DNA of 64,000 nucleotides from Streptomyces sp. AM 4-1-1 (GCF_029167625.1 NZ_CP119145.1:5456001-5520000), one strand, 5' to 3'. Positions 47,321 to 56,576 are shown, counted from the first letter of the stretch. The notes: generated by a model not told the origin, from the letters alone. Numbers and translations: made by a program.

Positions 47321-49432
47321 TTGACCACGGACATCTCACGGCGACGGCTCTTCGCGCTCGGCGGCGGCGCCCTCGGGGCGGGGGCGGCCGGTTCGCTGCT
47401 GCCACCGTCCCTGCAGACCGCCATCGCGCGGCCCGCGCACGGTCCGGGTTTCGCCGGCGGTGGACTGCACGCCGTCAAGCACGTGGTGATCCTGATGCAG
47501 GAGAACCGTTCCTTCGACCACTACTTCGGTGCGCTGCGCGGGGTACGCGGCTTCGGCGACCGCAACGCCGTCGAACTGCCCGGTGGAAAGCCGGTCTTCG
47601 AGCAGCCGGGGGCGGGGGGCACCTCCGTACTGCCCTTCCCGGTGCGGGAGGCGGCCGAGGCGCAGAAGAAGGACCTCCAGTACATCGGTGCGCTCGACCA
47701 CTCCTGGAACGGCGGCGCCAAGGCGTGGGCCGACGGCTGGATGAACGGCTGGGTCGGCGCCAAGTCGGCCGCCACCATGGCCTACTACGACCGCCGCGAT
47801 CTGCCCCTGCACTACGAACTCGCCGACACCTTCACCGTCTGCGACGCCTACCACTCGTCCATCCACTCCTCCACCAGCCCCAACCGCAACCACCTGTGGA
47901 GCGGGAGGACGGGTTTCGAACCGAACGGCGCGCGGGCCGTCGGGAACGACGCGTACGACGAGGCCGCTCATCCCGGATACGGCTGGAGCACCTACGCGGA
48001 ACGGCTGGAGAAGGCCGGGCGCAGCTGGCGCACGTACACCGAGTGGGAGAACTTCACCGACAACCAGATCGAGTTCTTCACGACGTTCAAGGCGGTGGCC
48101 CGCAAGGCGCTGGCGAAGACCGGCGGGCACACGTACATGGAGTCCTTCTACGCGGCCGTGCGCGGTACGGACGATCCGCGGGAGCGGGCCGGGCTGCTCG
48201 CCCGGCTGGAGGCGGGCGTCGCCACGCTGAACCGCCGCGAACGCAGCCTGTTCGAGCGGGCGCTGCGCCGGGTGGAGACGGGGACGCTCGCGGACGCGTT
48301 CGCCGCCGACGTCGCGGCGGGCACGCTGCCGGAGGTCTCCTATCTGGTGCCGTCGGCCGTGGACTCCGAGCATCCGAGCGTGTCGTCGCCGGTCCACAGC
48401 GCCACGATCGTCTACAAGGTCCTCGACGCGCTGGGCAAGCACCCCGATGTGTGGCGGCACACCGTCGTACTCGTCAACTACGACGAGAACGACGGCTTCT
48501 TCGACCACGTGCCGCCGCCGGTCGCGCCGCCCGAGGTGACCGAGGAGCGCTGGCAGGGCAGGCCCACCGGGCTGGGGATGCGAGTGCCGCTGCTGGTGGT
48601 GTCGCCGTGGACGGTCGGCGGCCATGTCTGCTCCGAGGTCTTCGACCACACCTCGGTGATCCGCTTCCTGGAGCGCTGGACGGGGGTCCGGGAGCCGAAC
48701 ATCAGCGACTGGCGGCGCACCGTCACCGGCGATCTGACCTCGGCCTTCGACTTCGGCCGGGCCGGGCGGCGGCCGGACGTGGCACGGCCGGGCGCCGTAC
48801 CGGCGTTCAGCGGGCGCTGGTCGCCGCGACCGCCGCTGGCGCAGCGCATGCCCGTGCAGGAGGCGGGGACCCGCCCGGCGAGGCCGCTGCCGTACCAGCC
48901 GGACGCGCAGGCGACGACGGTGAAGGGGGCCGTGCGGATCGCGCTCCGCAACACCGGCCGGTCGTCGGCGCACTTCACGCTCTACCCGTACGCCGGGGAG
49001 TTCCCGGTGCCGCAGCACCGCGATGTGAAGGGCACCGCGCAGTGGCGGGTGCCTCTCGACGGGGACGCCTACCGCTTCACGGTCACCGGCCCGAACGGCT
49101 TCCGCCGGGAGTTCGCGGGGCGGGCCGGCGGGACCGCCGAGGTGGCGTCCCGGATCGACGCCCATGAGCGCGATCTGCACCTGACCCTGAGCAACACCGG
49201 GCGGACGACGCTCACCTTCACCGTGCGCCCGCTCGGCTATGTCGACGAGGCGGACCTGCGGGACTGGACCCGGCGGATCACCGTCAAACCCGGCCGCGAA
49301 CGCACGGTGGTCCACTCGTCGGCCGACGCGCACGGCTGGTACGACCTCGCCGTCACCGCGGAGGGGGACGCCACCTTCCGGCGGCGGCTGATGGGGCACA
49401 TCGAGAACGGCAGGGCCAGCGTCTCGGGGTGA
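47321..49432 (+). CDS. Tat-exported phospholipase C / phosphoesterase family protein
   Basis: A 703-residue secreted phosphoesterase of the bacterial non-hemolytic PLC and acid-phosphatase family. The Tat signal is ISRRRLFALGGGALGAG. The active-site region begins VKHVVILMQENRSFDHYFG, with Glu, Asn and the nucleophile-region residues of the family, then SIHSSTSPNRNHLWSG and VLVNYDENDGFFDHVPPP. C-terminal residues beyond about 520 form two beta-rich domains as in PC-PLC proteins. It should hydrolyse phospholipids outside the cell, liberating phosphate-containing heads. TTG at 47321 has GGGAGG upstream. Phosphate starvation control is usual for the family, but no clear PHO box was seen. Confidence 0.92.
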   Translation: MTTDISRRRLFALGGGALGAGAAGSLLPPSLQTAIARPAHGPGFAGGGLHAVKHVVILMQENRSFDHYFGALRGVRGFGDRNAVELPGGKPVFEQPGAGGTSVLPFPVREAAEAQKKDLQYIGALDHSWNGGAKAWADGWMNGWVGAKSAATMAYYDRRDLPLHYELADTFTVCDAYHSSIHSSTSPNRNHLWSGRTGFEPNGARAVGNDAYDEAAHPGYGWSTYAERLEKAGRSWRTYTEWENFTDNQIEFFTTFKAVARKALAKTGGHTYMESFYAAVRGTDDPRERAGLLARLEAGVATLNRRERSLFERALRRVETGTLADAFAADVAAGTLPEVSYLVPSAVDSEHPSVSSPVHSATIVYKVLDALGKHPDVWRHTVVLVNYDENDGFFDHVPPPVAPPEVTEERWQGRPTGLGMRVPLLVVSPWTVGGHVCSEVFDHTSVIRFLERWTGVREPNISDWRRTVTGDLTSAFDFGRAGRRPDVARPGAVPAFSGRWSPRPPLAQRMPVQEAGTRPARPLPYQPDAQATTVKGAVRIALRNTGRSSAHFTLYPYAGEFPVPQHRDVKGTAQWRVPLDGDAYRFTVTGPNGFRREFAGRAGGTAEVASRIDAHERDLHLTLSNTGRTTLTFTVRPLGYVDEADLRDWTRRITVKPGRERTVVHSSADAHGWYDLAVTAEGDATFRRRLMGHIENGRASVSG

Positions 49433-49783
49433 GGGCGGGACGGGGAGGCCGGCCCCGGAGCGAGGGAGGAAGCCGTGTCCGGAGCGAGGGGGGAAGCGGT
49501 GGTCCGGAGCGAGGGGGAAGCGGTGGTCCGGAGCGAGAGGAAACACGCTCCGGAGTGATGACGGGGGCGGTCCGGAGCGACCGGAAGTGTGCTCCGGGCC
49601 GCCGTGCCGACGAGCGGACTCATGTCCGTCTTATGCCCTCGTGTCCATGTGAGTAAGGCCACGAAACGGACAAAGGATCACGTTCGGCTGCGAGAGTTGT
49701 CTCCGCAGGTCATGTGTTCTTCACGGGCAGTTCTCCCCGATCTCCCCGAGCAAGATCCATCGAACCCTCAGGGAGAACGTCCG
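49433..49783. other. 350-base intergenic region with a repeat array upstream of the MMPL gene
   Basis: No gene is supported. The first 150 bases hold six CCGGAGCGA-type repeats; the rest (49600-49783) is less GC-rich, and an ATGT-rich part around 49620-49720 may contain the MMPL promoter. A frame open from 49589 would include a TTA codon and lacks family similarity. Confidence 0.65.
49455..49580. repeat. array of six CCGGAGCGA repeats with 22-25 base period
   Basis: CCGGAGCGA starts at 49455, 49479, 49504, 49528 and 49572, and a variant CCGGAGTGA starts at 49550. The distances are 24, 25, 24, 22 and 22 bases, close to two helical turns, and a decayed copy continues at 49594. Flanks share GGGGGAAGCGGTGGT between copies 2 and 4. 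Copy 4 and its downstream flank also form a 9-bp hairpin (TCCGGAGCG / CGCTCCGGA, 49527-49554). Confidence 0.85.
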
Positions 49784-52036
49784 TTGGCAGCCATCGCCCG
49801 GTGGTGCATCAGGCACCGTCTCGTCGCCCTCCTCATCTGGCTCGCCGCACTCGGCGGAGCCGCCACCGCGGCCGGTGTCGCCGGTTCCGCGTACACCAAC
49901 GACTACGACATCCCGGGTACGGAAGCCGGTCGCGCCACCGACCTCCTCACCGAGGGGTTCACCGACCTCGGCGGTGATACGGACACCGTCGTCTGGCACA
50001 CCCCGGACGGCACCGTCCGGGCCACCGACGTCCGGCAGACGATGACCCGGACGCTCCACGAGATCGCCGAACTGCCCGGTGTCGGCGGTGTCAGCAGCCC
50101 GTACGGGGCGGTTGGCGCCGACCGGATCAGCGCGGACGGGCACACCGCCTACGCCACGATCACCTTCGACCAGCAGGCCGACGACATCACGCCGCAGCAG
50201 GCGCGGGCCGTCGTCGACACCGCGAAGGAGGCGTCCGGCGACGGACTCCAGGTGGAGCTGGGCGGCAGCGCGATCGCCCTGACCGAGACCTCGTCCGTGC
50301 ACCTCAGCGAGATCATCGGAGTGGTGGTCGCGGGGGCGGTGCTCTTCCTGGCCTTCGGATCGCTCGCCGCCAGCCTGCTGCCCATCGCCACCGCGCTCGT
50401 CTCCGTCGGCACCGCCTACGCGGGGATCGTGCTGCTGGGGCATGTGATGACGGTCGCCGACTTCGCCCCGATGCTGGGCATGCTGATCGGGCTCGGTGTC
50501 GGGATCGACTACGCCCTGTTCATCGTCACCCGGCACCGCACGGGGCTCCGCCGGGGCATGGCGCCCGACGAGGCGGCACGGCACGCCGTGACCACCACCG
50601 GGCGGGCCGTCGTCTTCGCCGGGGCCACCGTCTGCATCGCCCTGCTCGGGATGCTGATCCTGCGGCTCAGCTTCCTCAACGGCGTCGCCATCGCCGCCTC
50701 GCTCACCGTCGTCCTGACCGTCGCCGCCTCGGTGACGCTGCTGCCCGCCCTGCTGTCCTTCATCGGGATGCGGGCGCTGAGCCGGCGCGAACGGCGGCAG
50801 CTCGCCGAACACGGACCGCGCCCCGAGACCCCGTCGGGTCTCGCCGCCCGGTGGGCCGTGTTCGTCGAACGGCATCCCAAACTGCTCGGCGCCTGCGCCG
50901 CAGCGGTGATGCTGGTCCTCGCGATCCCCACCTTCTCGCTGCACCTGGGCACCTCGGACCAGGGCAACAACCCGACCTCGTCCACCACCCGGCAGGCGTA
51001 CGACCTGCTGGCCGACGGATTCGGGCCCGGCGTCAACGGGCCGTTGACGCTGGCCGCGCGGCTCGACGGCGCCGACGACCGGCTCGCCATGGACGGCCTG
51101 CCCGCCGCCGTGCGCGGCACCGAGGGGGTCGCCTCGGTCGGCCCGGTCACGTACAACGGCAGCGGGGACACCGCCTTCGTCACCGTCGTACCGACGACCG
51201 CGCCGCAGTCGCAGCACACCAGCGAACTCGTCGAGCGTCTGCGCGCCCAGGTGCTGCCGAAGGCCGAGCACGACACCTCGCTCCAGGTCGAGGTGGGCGG
51301 AGTGACGGCGGGTTACGACGACTTCGGGCAGGTGGCCGTCGGGAAACTCCCCCTCTTCATCGGGGTGGTCATCGGGCTCGGCTGTCTGCTCCTGCTGCTG
51401 GCGTTCCGGTCCGTCGGCATCCCGCTGAAGGCGGCCGTGATGAACATCGCCGCCGTGGCCTCGTCGTTCGGGGTGGTCGTCGCCGTCTTCCAGTGGGGGT
51501 GGGGGAGCGAGCTGCTGGGACTCGGCAGCGCCGGTCCGATCGAACCGTTCCTGCCGGTGATCATGGTCTCCGTGCTCTTCGGGCTCTCCATGGACTACCA
51601 GGTCTTCCTGGTCGGCCGGATGCGGGAGGAGTGGCTGGAGACCCGTGACAACCGCCGTGCGGTACGGGTCGGACTGGCCGAGACCGGCCGGGTGATCAAC
51701 TCCGCCGCCGTCATCATGATCTCGGTGTTCCTCGCCTTCGTGCTCAGCGGCGACCGGGTCATCGCGATGTTCGGCATCGCGCTCGCGGCGGCGGTCGCCC
51801 TGGACGCGTTCGTCCTGCGTACCCTGCTGGTGCCCGCGCTGATGCATCTGCTGGGCGGTGCGAACTGGTGGCTGCCCCGCTGGCTGGACCGGCGGCTGCC
51901 GCACATCAGCATCGAGCCACCGGACCACGCGGCGGCGCCCCGTGCGAAGATCCCGGGAGCGCGTACGGGCGACGGCGCCGGACCGGCCGAACGGGCCGGG
52001 GCCGCCGAGCCCGTGCCGCTCGAACGCGTCCGCTGA
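49784..52036 (+). CDS. MMPL/RND family membrane transporter
   Basis: A 750-residue transporter with the two-fold RND layout: TM1 (about 12-32), a large extracytoplasmic domain (35-165), five helices (about 170-335), a second TM1-like helix near residue 370, a second outside domain, and five final helices. MMPL signatures are MLGMLIGLGVGIDYALFIVTRHR and the matching VLFGLSMDYQVFLVGRMREEW. These proteins export lipids, polyketide-like compounds or drugs with proton energy. TTG at 49784 with AGGGAGAA six bases before is preferred; it gives the normal N-terminus LAAIARWCIRHR. A repeat array lies upstream. The C-terminal 40 residues are Pro/Ala-rich. Confidence 0.92.
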   Translation: MAAIARWCIRHRLVALLIWLAALGGAATAAGVAGSAYTNDYDIPGTEAGRATDLLTEGFTDLGGDTDTVVWHTPDGTVRATDVRQTMTRTLHEIAELPGVGGVSSPYGAVGADRISADGHTAYATITFDQQADDITPQQARAVVDTAKEASGDGLQVELGGSAIALTETSSVHLSEIIGVVVAGAVLFLAFGSLAASLLPIATALVSVGTAYAGIVLLGHVMTVADFAPMLGMLIGLGVGIDYALFIVTRHRTGLRRGMAPDEAARHAVTTTGRAVVFAGATVCIALLGMLILRLSFLNGVAIAASLTVVLTVAASVTLLPALLSFIGMRALSRRERRQLAEHGPRPETPSGLAARWAVFVERHPKLLGACAAAVMLVLAIPTFSLHLGTSDQGNNPTSSTTRQAYDLLADGFGPGVNGPLTLAARLDGADDRLAMDGLPAAVRGTEGVASVGPVTYNGSGDTAFVTVVPTTAPQSQHTSELVERLRAQVLPKAEHDTSLQVEVGGVTAGYDDFGQVAVGKLPLFIGVVIGLGCLLLLLAFRSVGIPLKAAVMNIAAVASSFGVVVAVFQWGWGSELLGLGSAGPIEPFLPVIMVSVLFGLSMDYQVFLVGRMREEWLETRDNRRAVRVGLAETGRVINSAAVIMISVFLAFVLSGDRVIAMFGIALAAAVALDAFVLRTLLVPALMHLLGGANWWLPRWLDRRLPHISIEPPDHAAAPRAKIPGARTGDGAGPAERAGAAEPVPLERVR

Positions 52037-52115
52037 GACGTACGGCCACGGCGGCCGGCCGAGACCGGCGGAGCACCTGGCGCGGCGCAGACGGAGACGA
52101 CGGAAGGGGAGGACG

Positions 52116-52670
52116 ATGTTCGCGGTGTCCCTGGGGGACGACGGGGCCGAACTGGGCCCGCTGGAGATCTGGCAGGCGCCGGAATTCCTCGCCCATATGG
52201 ACCGGGCACGGGATCTCGTGGACCCGTGGATTCCGTTCGCCTCGTACGCGACCGACCTGGAGTCGGCGCGCGCACTGCTCCAGCGGTACGCGGACCGGCA
52301 GGCGACCGACACCGGACGGATATACGGCATCCGGCTGGACGGCACACTCGTCGGCGGCGTGATGTTCCCCGCCTTCGACGCCGCTTCTGGCGTCTGCGAG
52401 GTCGGCTGCTGGCTGGAGCCCGCCGGTCAGGGGCGGGGCCTGGTGACCCGGGCGGCGCGGAAGCTGATCGACTGGGCGGTGGAGGAGCGCGGGATGCACC
52501 GGGTGGAGTGGCGCGCGTCCTCCGCGAACACCCGCAGTGTGGCCGTTGCCCAGCGGCTCGGCATGACCCGCGACGGGGTGCTGCGGGAGGACACGCCGTA
52601 CCGGGGCGTACGCCAGGACACCGAGATCTGGTCCGTACTGGCGCCGGAGTGGCGCCGCGCGAAACGGTGA
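52116..52670 (+). CDS. GNAT family N-acetyltransferase (RimJ/RimL-like)
   Basis: A 184-residue acetyltransferase. The CoA-binding turn is VGCWLEPAGQGRGLVTRAAR (QGRGL being the Q/RxxGxG/A loop), followed by HRVEWRASSANTRSVAVAQRLGM, typical of enzymes acting on ribosomal-protein N-termini or other amines. The ATG at 52116 is behind GGGGAGG. It lies 79 bases after the MMPL gene and could be cotranscribed. The substrate is not apparent. Confidence 0.9.
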   Translation: MFAVSLGDDGAELGPLEIWQAPEFLAHMDRARDLVDPWIPFASYATDLESARALLQRYADRQATDTGRIYGIRLDGTLVGGVMFPAFDAASGVCEVGCWLEPAGQGRGLVTRAARKLIDWAVEERGMHRVEWRASSANTRSVAVAQRLGMTRDGVLREDTPYRGVRQDTEIWSVLAPEWRRAKR

Positions 52671-52717
52671 GCGGCCGGGGCGGGCGAAACGTTAAGCGGG
52701 TTCTCATGCGCGGCGCC

Positions 52718-52723
52718 TAGCGT
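52718..52723 (+). promoter_or_regulatory. -10 element of a leaderless promoter for the membrane-protein gene
   Basis: TAGCGT, a TANNNT hexamer, ends seven bases before the ATG at 52731. No Shine-Dalgarno is present, so translation should begin at the first transcribed bases. Confidence 0.6.
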
Positions 52724-52730
52724 GCGCCTC

Positions 52731-53396
52731 ATGAACCCCACGACTCCCAAGACCCCCACAGTCACCGCCGCGGACGACGACCGCGAGAACAGGACCGCGA
52801 CGGAGGCGACCACCACACCCGAAGCACCCGAAGCCCAGGACCGGGCCGCGTCCGAGCCGGCGGACGCCCCGGACGGGAGCGAGACCGCCGACGGGAGCGG
52901 GCCCGGGGCCCACGCGGGCACCGACGCCGATGCCGAGAGTCTCGACGACGAAGCGGCGGAGGACGATCCGCACACCAAGGAGTCGTCCTGGATCGGCGCG
53001 GGCGCGACGGCCGTCGTCGCCGCCGCGCTCGGCGTGGTTTCGCTCACCGGGGGCTGGACCAGCCGGGTCGCCGCCGAGCGCGAGACGCTGCTCGGCCAGA
53101 TCCACACCGGGTCGGGCGGCAGCGCGGCCCAGCAGATCTCCGAGATCTACGGGGACGCCTGGCACACCACGGCCTTCGTGAACGGCGTCTTCGCGCTGGT
53201 GGCCCTGCTGGTGGGCGTCTTCGCGCTCGTACGACCCGCCTTCGGCGCCCCCAGCGCCCACCCGCAGCCTGGCTGGATTCGCGCCGTCGCCCTGGCCGGT
53301 GTGGTGCTCGGGGTGATCGGGGTGCTGCTCTCGGTCGGCATGTACTTCGATCTCTTCGTCGCCCTGCCCACCGTCGCCACACCCGCCGCAGGCTGA
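52731..53396 (+). CDS. membrane protein with acidic N-terminal domain
   Basis: A 221-residue protein of no recognised family. Residues 1-85 are Thr/Ala/Glu/Asp-rich, strongly acidic and probably disordered in the cytoplasm. Three hydrophobic segments follow: about 91-106, 148-164 and 180-202. An outside loop of about 40 residues between the first two holds ISEIYGDAWHTTAF. A TAGCGT -10 seven bases upstream suggests a leaderless mRNA starting at ATG 52731. Confidence 0.78.
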   Translation: MNPTTPKTPTVTAADDDRENRTATEATTTPEAPEAQDRAASEPADAPDGSETADGSGPGAHAGTDADAESLDDEAAEDDPHTKESSWIGAGATAVVAAALGVVSLTGGWTSRVAAERETLLGQIHTGSGGSAAQQISEIYGDAWHTTAFVNGVFALVALLVGVFALVRPAFGAPSAHPQPGWIRAVALAGVVLGVIGVLLSVGMYFDLFVALPTVATPAAG

Positions 53397-53441
53397 GCAC
53401 AACCACCGCACCGCCGCCGGGCGGGGCCGCCCCCGGGGCCC

Positions 53442-53462
53442 GCGCCGCCCCGGGGGCGGCGC
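53442..53462. terminator. bidirectional terminator between convergent genes
   Basis: GCGCCGCC (53442-53449) pairs with GGCGGCGC (53455-53462) around a 5-base loop. It lies between the membrane-protein gene and the small DUF6191-like gene, which end toward each other. Confidence 0.5.
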
Positions 53463-53527
53463 GGGGCGGCATCGGCTCACCGCCGCCGCCTCCGCCCGGA
53501 GTGCGCACGGCCGGACGACCGGCCCGG

Positions 53528-53806
53528 TCACCGGCCGTCGTCGGCGCCCCCGCCCGGACCCGTGTCCTTCTCCGGGTCCGGGCCTTCCGAGGTGGCGGCC
53601 TCGGCACCCGTTTCTCGTCCGCCCTCCGGCGTCGCCCCGGACTCCGAATCCGGAGCCCGGACGGTCACCTTGCCCGACGAGAGGTCTATCGGCCCGCGCC
53701 CGGGGTCGCCGACACCGAGATCCACCCGGCTCAGCTCCAGCCGCTTCTGTTCCTCGGCGGCGTGTTTACGGCCGGGGGCGAAGAGTTCCTCGAAGAAGTT
53801 GAACAC
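53528..53806 (-). CDS. small conserved actinobacterial protein (DUF6191-like)
   Basis: A 92-residue protein starting with FNFFEELFAPGRKHAAEEQKRLELSRVDLG, followed by DPGRGPIDLSSGKVTV, a pattern I associate with a small uncharacterised streptomycete family (DUF6191, from memory). The C-terminal 40 residues are Gly/Glu/Asp-rich and likely disordered. The start is GTG at 53806 with a strong AAGGAG eight bases upstream. A short open frame with its own Shine-Dalgarno lies about 50 bases further upstream. No function is known. Confidence 0.78.
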   Translation of the reverse strand: MFNFFEELFAPGRKHAAEEQKRLELSRVDLGVGDPGRGPIDLSSGKVTVRAPDSESGATPEGGRETGAEAATSEGPDPEKDTGPGGGADDGR

Positions 53807-53858
53807 CGGCCGCGCTCCTTCCAGCGGGGCTGTCGCCCCTCAGGGCCTTCCGTTCGGG

Positions 53859-53927
53859 TCAGGCCGGGCTCGCGGGCTCGGGCACCGCACCTCGCGGCGT
53901 TGTCGTCGGTCGGCACGGCTCCGCCAT
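53859..53927 (-). CDS. possible 22-residue upstream peptide (tentative)
   Basis: A short frame, MAEPCRPTTTPRGAVPEPAS and two more residues before TGA, is preceded by GGCGGAGGAGG, one of the strongest Shine-Dalgarno sequences in the region, six bases before the ATG. It ends 52 bases before the start of the small DUF6191-like gene. It may be a leader peptide or a chance frame; composition (Pro, Thr, Ala) gives no sign of an attenuator. Confidence 0.3.
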   Translation of the reverse strand: MAEPCRPTTTPRGAVPEPASPA

Positions 53928-54022
53928 GACTGCCTCCTCCGCCTCGCGGCGCACGGCACCGGCCCGCTCCCTGATCCGGCCCGGTCCGGACGAGAGACCC
54001 TGGCCGTCCCCCGCGGACGACG

Positions 54023-55270
54023 TCACCGCACCTCCAGCACCAGAATCCTGTCGTCTCCCGGCTTCGGGGTGCCACGGCCGTCCGTCTCGCTGGTCACGAG
54101 CCAGAGCTTGTCGCCGCCCGCGGCGAGCACGGTACGCAGACGGCCGTACTTCCCTTCCAGGAACGACTGGGGGGCCGCCAGAGGTTCCCCGGCCGCGTCA
54201 CCGGAGAGCGGAATCCGCCAGAGCCGTTCACCGCGCAGGCCCGCCATCCAGATCGATCCCCCGGCGAACGCGATCCCGCTCGGTGACGCCTCGGACGTCT
54301 TCCACTGGGCGACCGGGTCGATGAACCCCTTCCTGCCCTTCGTGCCCTCGACCTCCGGCCAGCCGTAGTCGCCGTCGGGCACGATGCGGTTCAGCTCGTC
54401 CCAGGTGTCCTGCCCGAACTCCGACGCCCACAGCTGCTTCCGCCCGTCCCAGGCCAGGCCCTGCACATTGCGGTGCCCGTACGAGTACACCAGGGAGTCC
54501 GCCGACGGATTGCCGTGCACCGGCTCACCGTCCGGTGTCATCCGCAGGATCTTCCCGGCCAACGACTCCTTGTCCTGGGCGAGCCCGTCGTCCCCGGTCT
54601 CGCCGGTGCCCGCGTACAGCATCCGGTCCGGGCCGAACGCGATCCGGCCGCCGTTGTGCACGGCCCCCTTCGGGATGTCCCGCACGATCGTGTCGGGCGC
54701 CCCGAGCATCCGGCCCGCCGTCTCGTCCTCGTCGTACAGCAGACGGGCGATGCGGTTGTCGGACGCGGTCGTGAAATACACGTAGAGCAGATGATCGGTG
54801 CCGTACGTCGGCGACACCGCCAGGCCCAGCAGCCCGCCCTCACCGGACGCCGACACCCCGGGCACCGAGCCCAGCAGCGTCTTCTTCCCGGTCGTGCCGT
54901 CGATCCGGGTGATCGTGCCCTGGTCACGGGAGGTCACCAGCAGATCACCACCGGGCAGCTCCGCGAGCCCCCACGGAGAGTTCAGGCCCTCCGCGAGCGT
55001 CGACACCACCTTCACCGACCCCTTGGCGGGCGGCGGCTCGGCCACATCCTCCGACGGCGAGGGGGAGGGCGCGGCGGACGCCGAAGAGGCGGGTGACGAC
55101 CGGGGTGACGCCGACCCGTCCGACCCCCCGCCCGCCGGACCGCCGTCCGGTGCACACCCGGCGGACAGCAGCAGCGACGCGGCGAACAGCGCGGTCACGA
55201 CCCGCCCTCGTACGACGGCTCCCCGAGGTACGGCAGACCCTCGCCCAGATCCCAGCACAGCACCGCGCAC
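54023..55270 (-). CDS. PQQ-dependent sugar dehydrogenase family lipoprotein
   Basis: A 415-residue extracellular protein. The signal peptide ends in the lipobox LLSAGC (Cys39), followed by a Ser/Pro/Ala-rich linker to about residue 80. The rest is a six-bladed propeller of the soluble aldose sugar dehydrogenase (GDH-B/YliI) family. Landmarks are SPWGLAELPGGDLLVTSRDQG, GEGGLLGLAVSP, VHNGGRIAFGPD (His at the catalytic position), YSYGHRNVQGLAWD and SEFGQDTWDELNRI. It should oxidise sugars with PQQ. GTG at 55270 has AAGGGACC upstream. No PQQ synthesis genes are in the window. Confidence 0.92.
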   Translation of the reverse strand: MRGAVLGSGRGSAVPRGAVVRGRVVTALFAASLLLSAGCAPDGGPAGGGSDGSASPRSSPASSASAAPSPSPSEDVAEPPPAKGSVKVVSTLAEGLNSPWGLAELPGGDLLVTSRDQGTITRIDGTTGKKTLLGSVPGVSASGEGGLLGLAVSPTYGTDHLLYVYFTTASDNRIARLLYDEDETAGRMLGAPDTIVRDIPKGAVHNGGRIAFGPDRMLYAGTGETGDDGLAQDKESLAGKILRMTPDGEPVHGNPSADSLVYSYGHRNVQGLAWDGRKQLWASEFGQDTWDELNRIVPDGDYGWPEVEGTKGRKGFIDPVAQWKTSEASPSGIAFAGGSIWMAGLRGERLWRIPLSGDAAGEPLAAPQSFLEGKYGRLRTVLAAGGDKLWLVTSETDGRGTPKPGDDRILVLEVR

Positions 55271-55484
55271 AGCATCGGTCCCTTCGACGGCGGCATGACT
55301 ACTGTTCTTACACCGCGGCCGGCCGCCCGGTTCCCGAAGTCGCCGAAGTTTCCCCGGCCGACACCGACATCACCCGTCCGCCCAACGGAGCCGGCCGGCC
55401 ACGCGGGGCCCGTACCGCCCGTGCCCGTACTCCTCGTCGCCGTACCCCTGGTCCCCGTACCGCCCCGGCCCCGTACCGCTCGGC

Positions 55485-56477
55485 TCAGTCCCACGACCCC
55501 CGCGCCCGGGGCAGCGCGTCGATCTCCGCCAGGTCCCCCGCCGTCAGCTCCACGTCCGCCGCCCGCGCGTTCTCCACCGCCCACTCCTCGCGCTTCGTCC
55601 CCGGCACCGGCACCACGTGCGCGCCCTGCCGCAGCACCCACGCCAGCGCCACCTGCGCCACCGTCGCCCCGTGCCGCTCCGCGATCCTGCGCAGCCCCGC
55701 CACCACCGGCTGGTTCGCCGCCATCATCTCCGCGGTGAACCGGGGATGCCTGGCCCGCAGGTCCTGCGGCTCGAAACCCTGACCGGGCGTCAGCGTGCCG
55801 GTCAGGAAACCGTTGCCCAGCGGCATCGCCGCCAGCACACCCACACCCCGCGCCGCGCACCACGGCAGCAGGGTCTCCAGCGCCTCCGGCGACCACACCG
55901 ACAGCTCCGCCTGCACCGCGCTCACCGGGAACACCTGCTGCACCCGCTCCAGTTGGCGGATCGTTCCGTCATGCGTCCGCGCCCCCGACCGGCGCGAGGC
56001 ACGCGCACCGACCGCGCACAGACCGAGCGCCCGCACCTTTCCCGCCGAGACCAGATCGGCCATCGCGCCCCAGGTCTCCTCCACCGGTATCTCGGGGTCG
56101 GCCCGGTGCAGTTGGTACAGATCGATCACATCGGTCTGGAGCCGGCGCAGCGAGGCGTCACAGGCCCGCCGCACATAGCCGGGGCGGCCGTTGGCCACGA
56201 TGTGCTGATCGCCCACCAGCAGCCCGCACTTGGTGGAGACGAACGCCTCGGACCGCCGGCCCTTCAGCGCCCTGCCCACCAGCAGCTCATTGGTGAAGGG
56301 GCCGTACATGTCGGCCGTGTCGAGCAGTCGGACGCCCGCGTCGAGTGCGGCGTGCACGGTACGCAACGAGCGGTCGCCGCGCTGCTGGGACGCGCTGTAC
56401 GCCCAGCTCATCGGCATGCAGCCGAGCCCGACCGAGCCCACGGCGAGCGCCGCCGCACCGATAGTCCTGCGCTCCAA
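55485..56477 (-). CDS. aldo/keto reductase
   Basis: A 330-residue TIM-barrel reductase. The catalytic tetrad is present: Asp53 and Tyr58 in LLDTADMYG, Lys83 in VSTKCG and His124 in YQLHRAD. PVPGTKREEWAVENARA near the end is the NADPH-binding part of the family. It belongs to the AKR13-like group by overall pattern. TTG at 56477 gives the usual LERRTIG start; a GTG further upstream is possible, but the frame before it runs into the divergent gene. The substrate is unknown. Confidence 0.9.
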   Translation of the reverse strand: MERRTIGAAALAVGSVGLGCMPMSWAYSASQQRGDRSLRTVHAALDAGVRLLDTADMYGPFTNELLVGRALKGRRSEAFVSTKCGLLVGDQHIVANGRPGYVRRACDASLRRLQTDVIDLYQLHRADPEIPVEETWGAMADLVSAGKVRALGLCAVGARASRRSGARTHDGTIRQLERVQQVFPVSAVQAELSVWSPEALETLLPWCAARGVGVLAAMPLGNGFLTGTLTPGQGFEPQDLRARHPRFTAEMMAANQPVVAGLRRIAERHGATVAQVALAWVLRQGAHVVPVPGTKREEWAVENARAADVELTAGDLAEIDALPRARGSWD

Positions 56478-56563
56478 CTCCCCGAACCCTTCCTCGGTCC
56501 CGCCGTCGCGGGGCCCCACCGCACCCCAAACTAACCTCTGCCGTCGGCCGGTCACGCTTCGCA

Positions 56564-56569
56564 TAGCCT
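56564..56569 (+). promoter_or_regulatory. -10 element of a leaderless promoter for the 2-hydroxyacid dehydrogenase gene
   Basis: TAGCCT ends seven bases before the ATG at 56577 with no Shine-Dalgarno between. The promoter lies in the 99-base space shared with the divergent aldo/keto reductase gene. Confidence 0.6.
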
Positions 56570-56576
56570 CCTGGCC

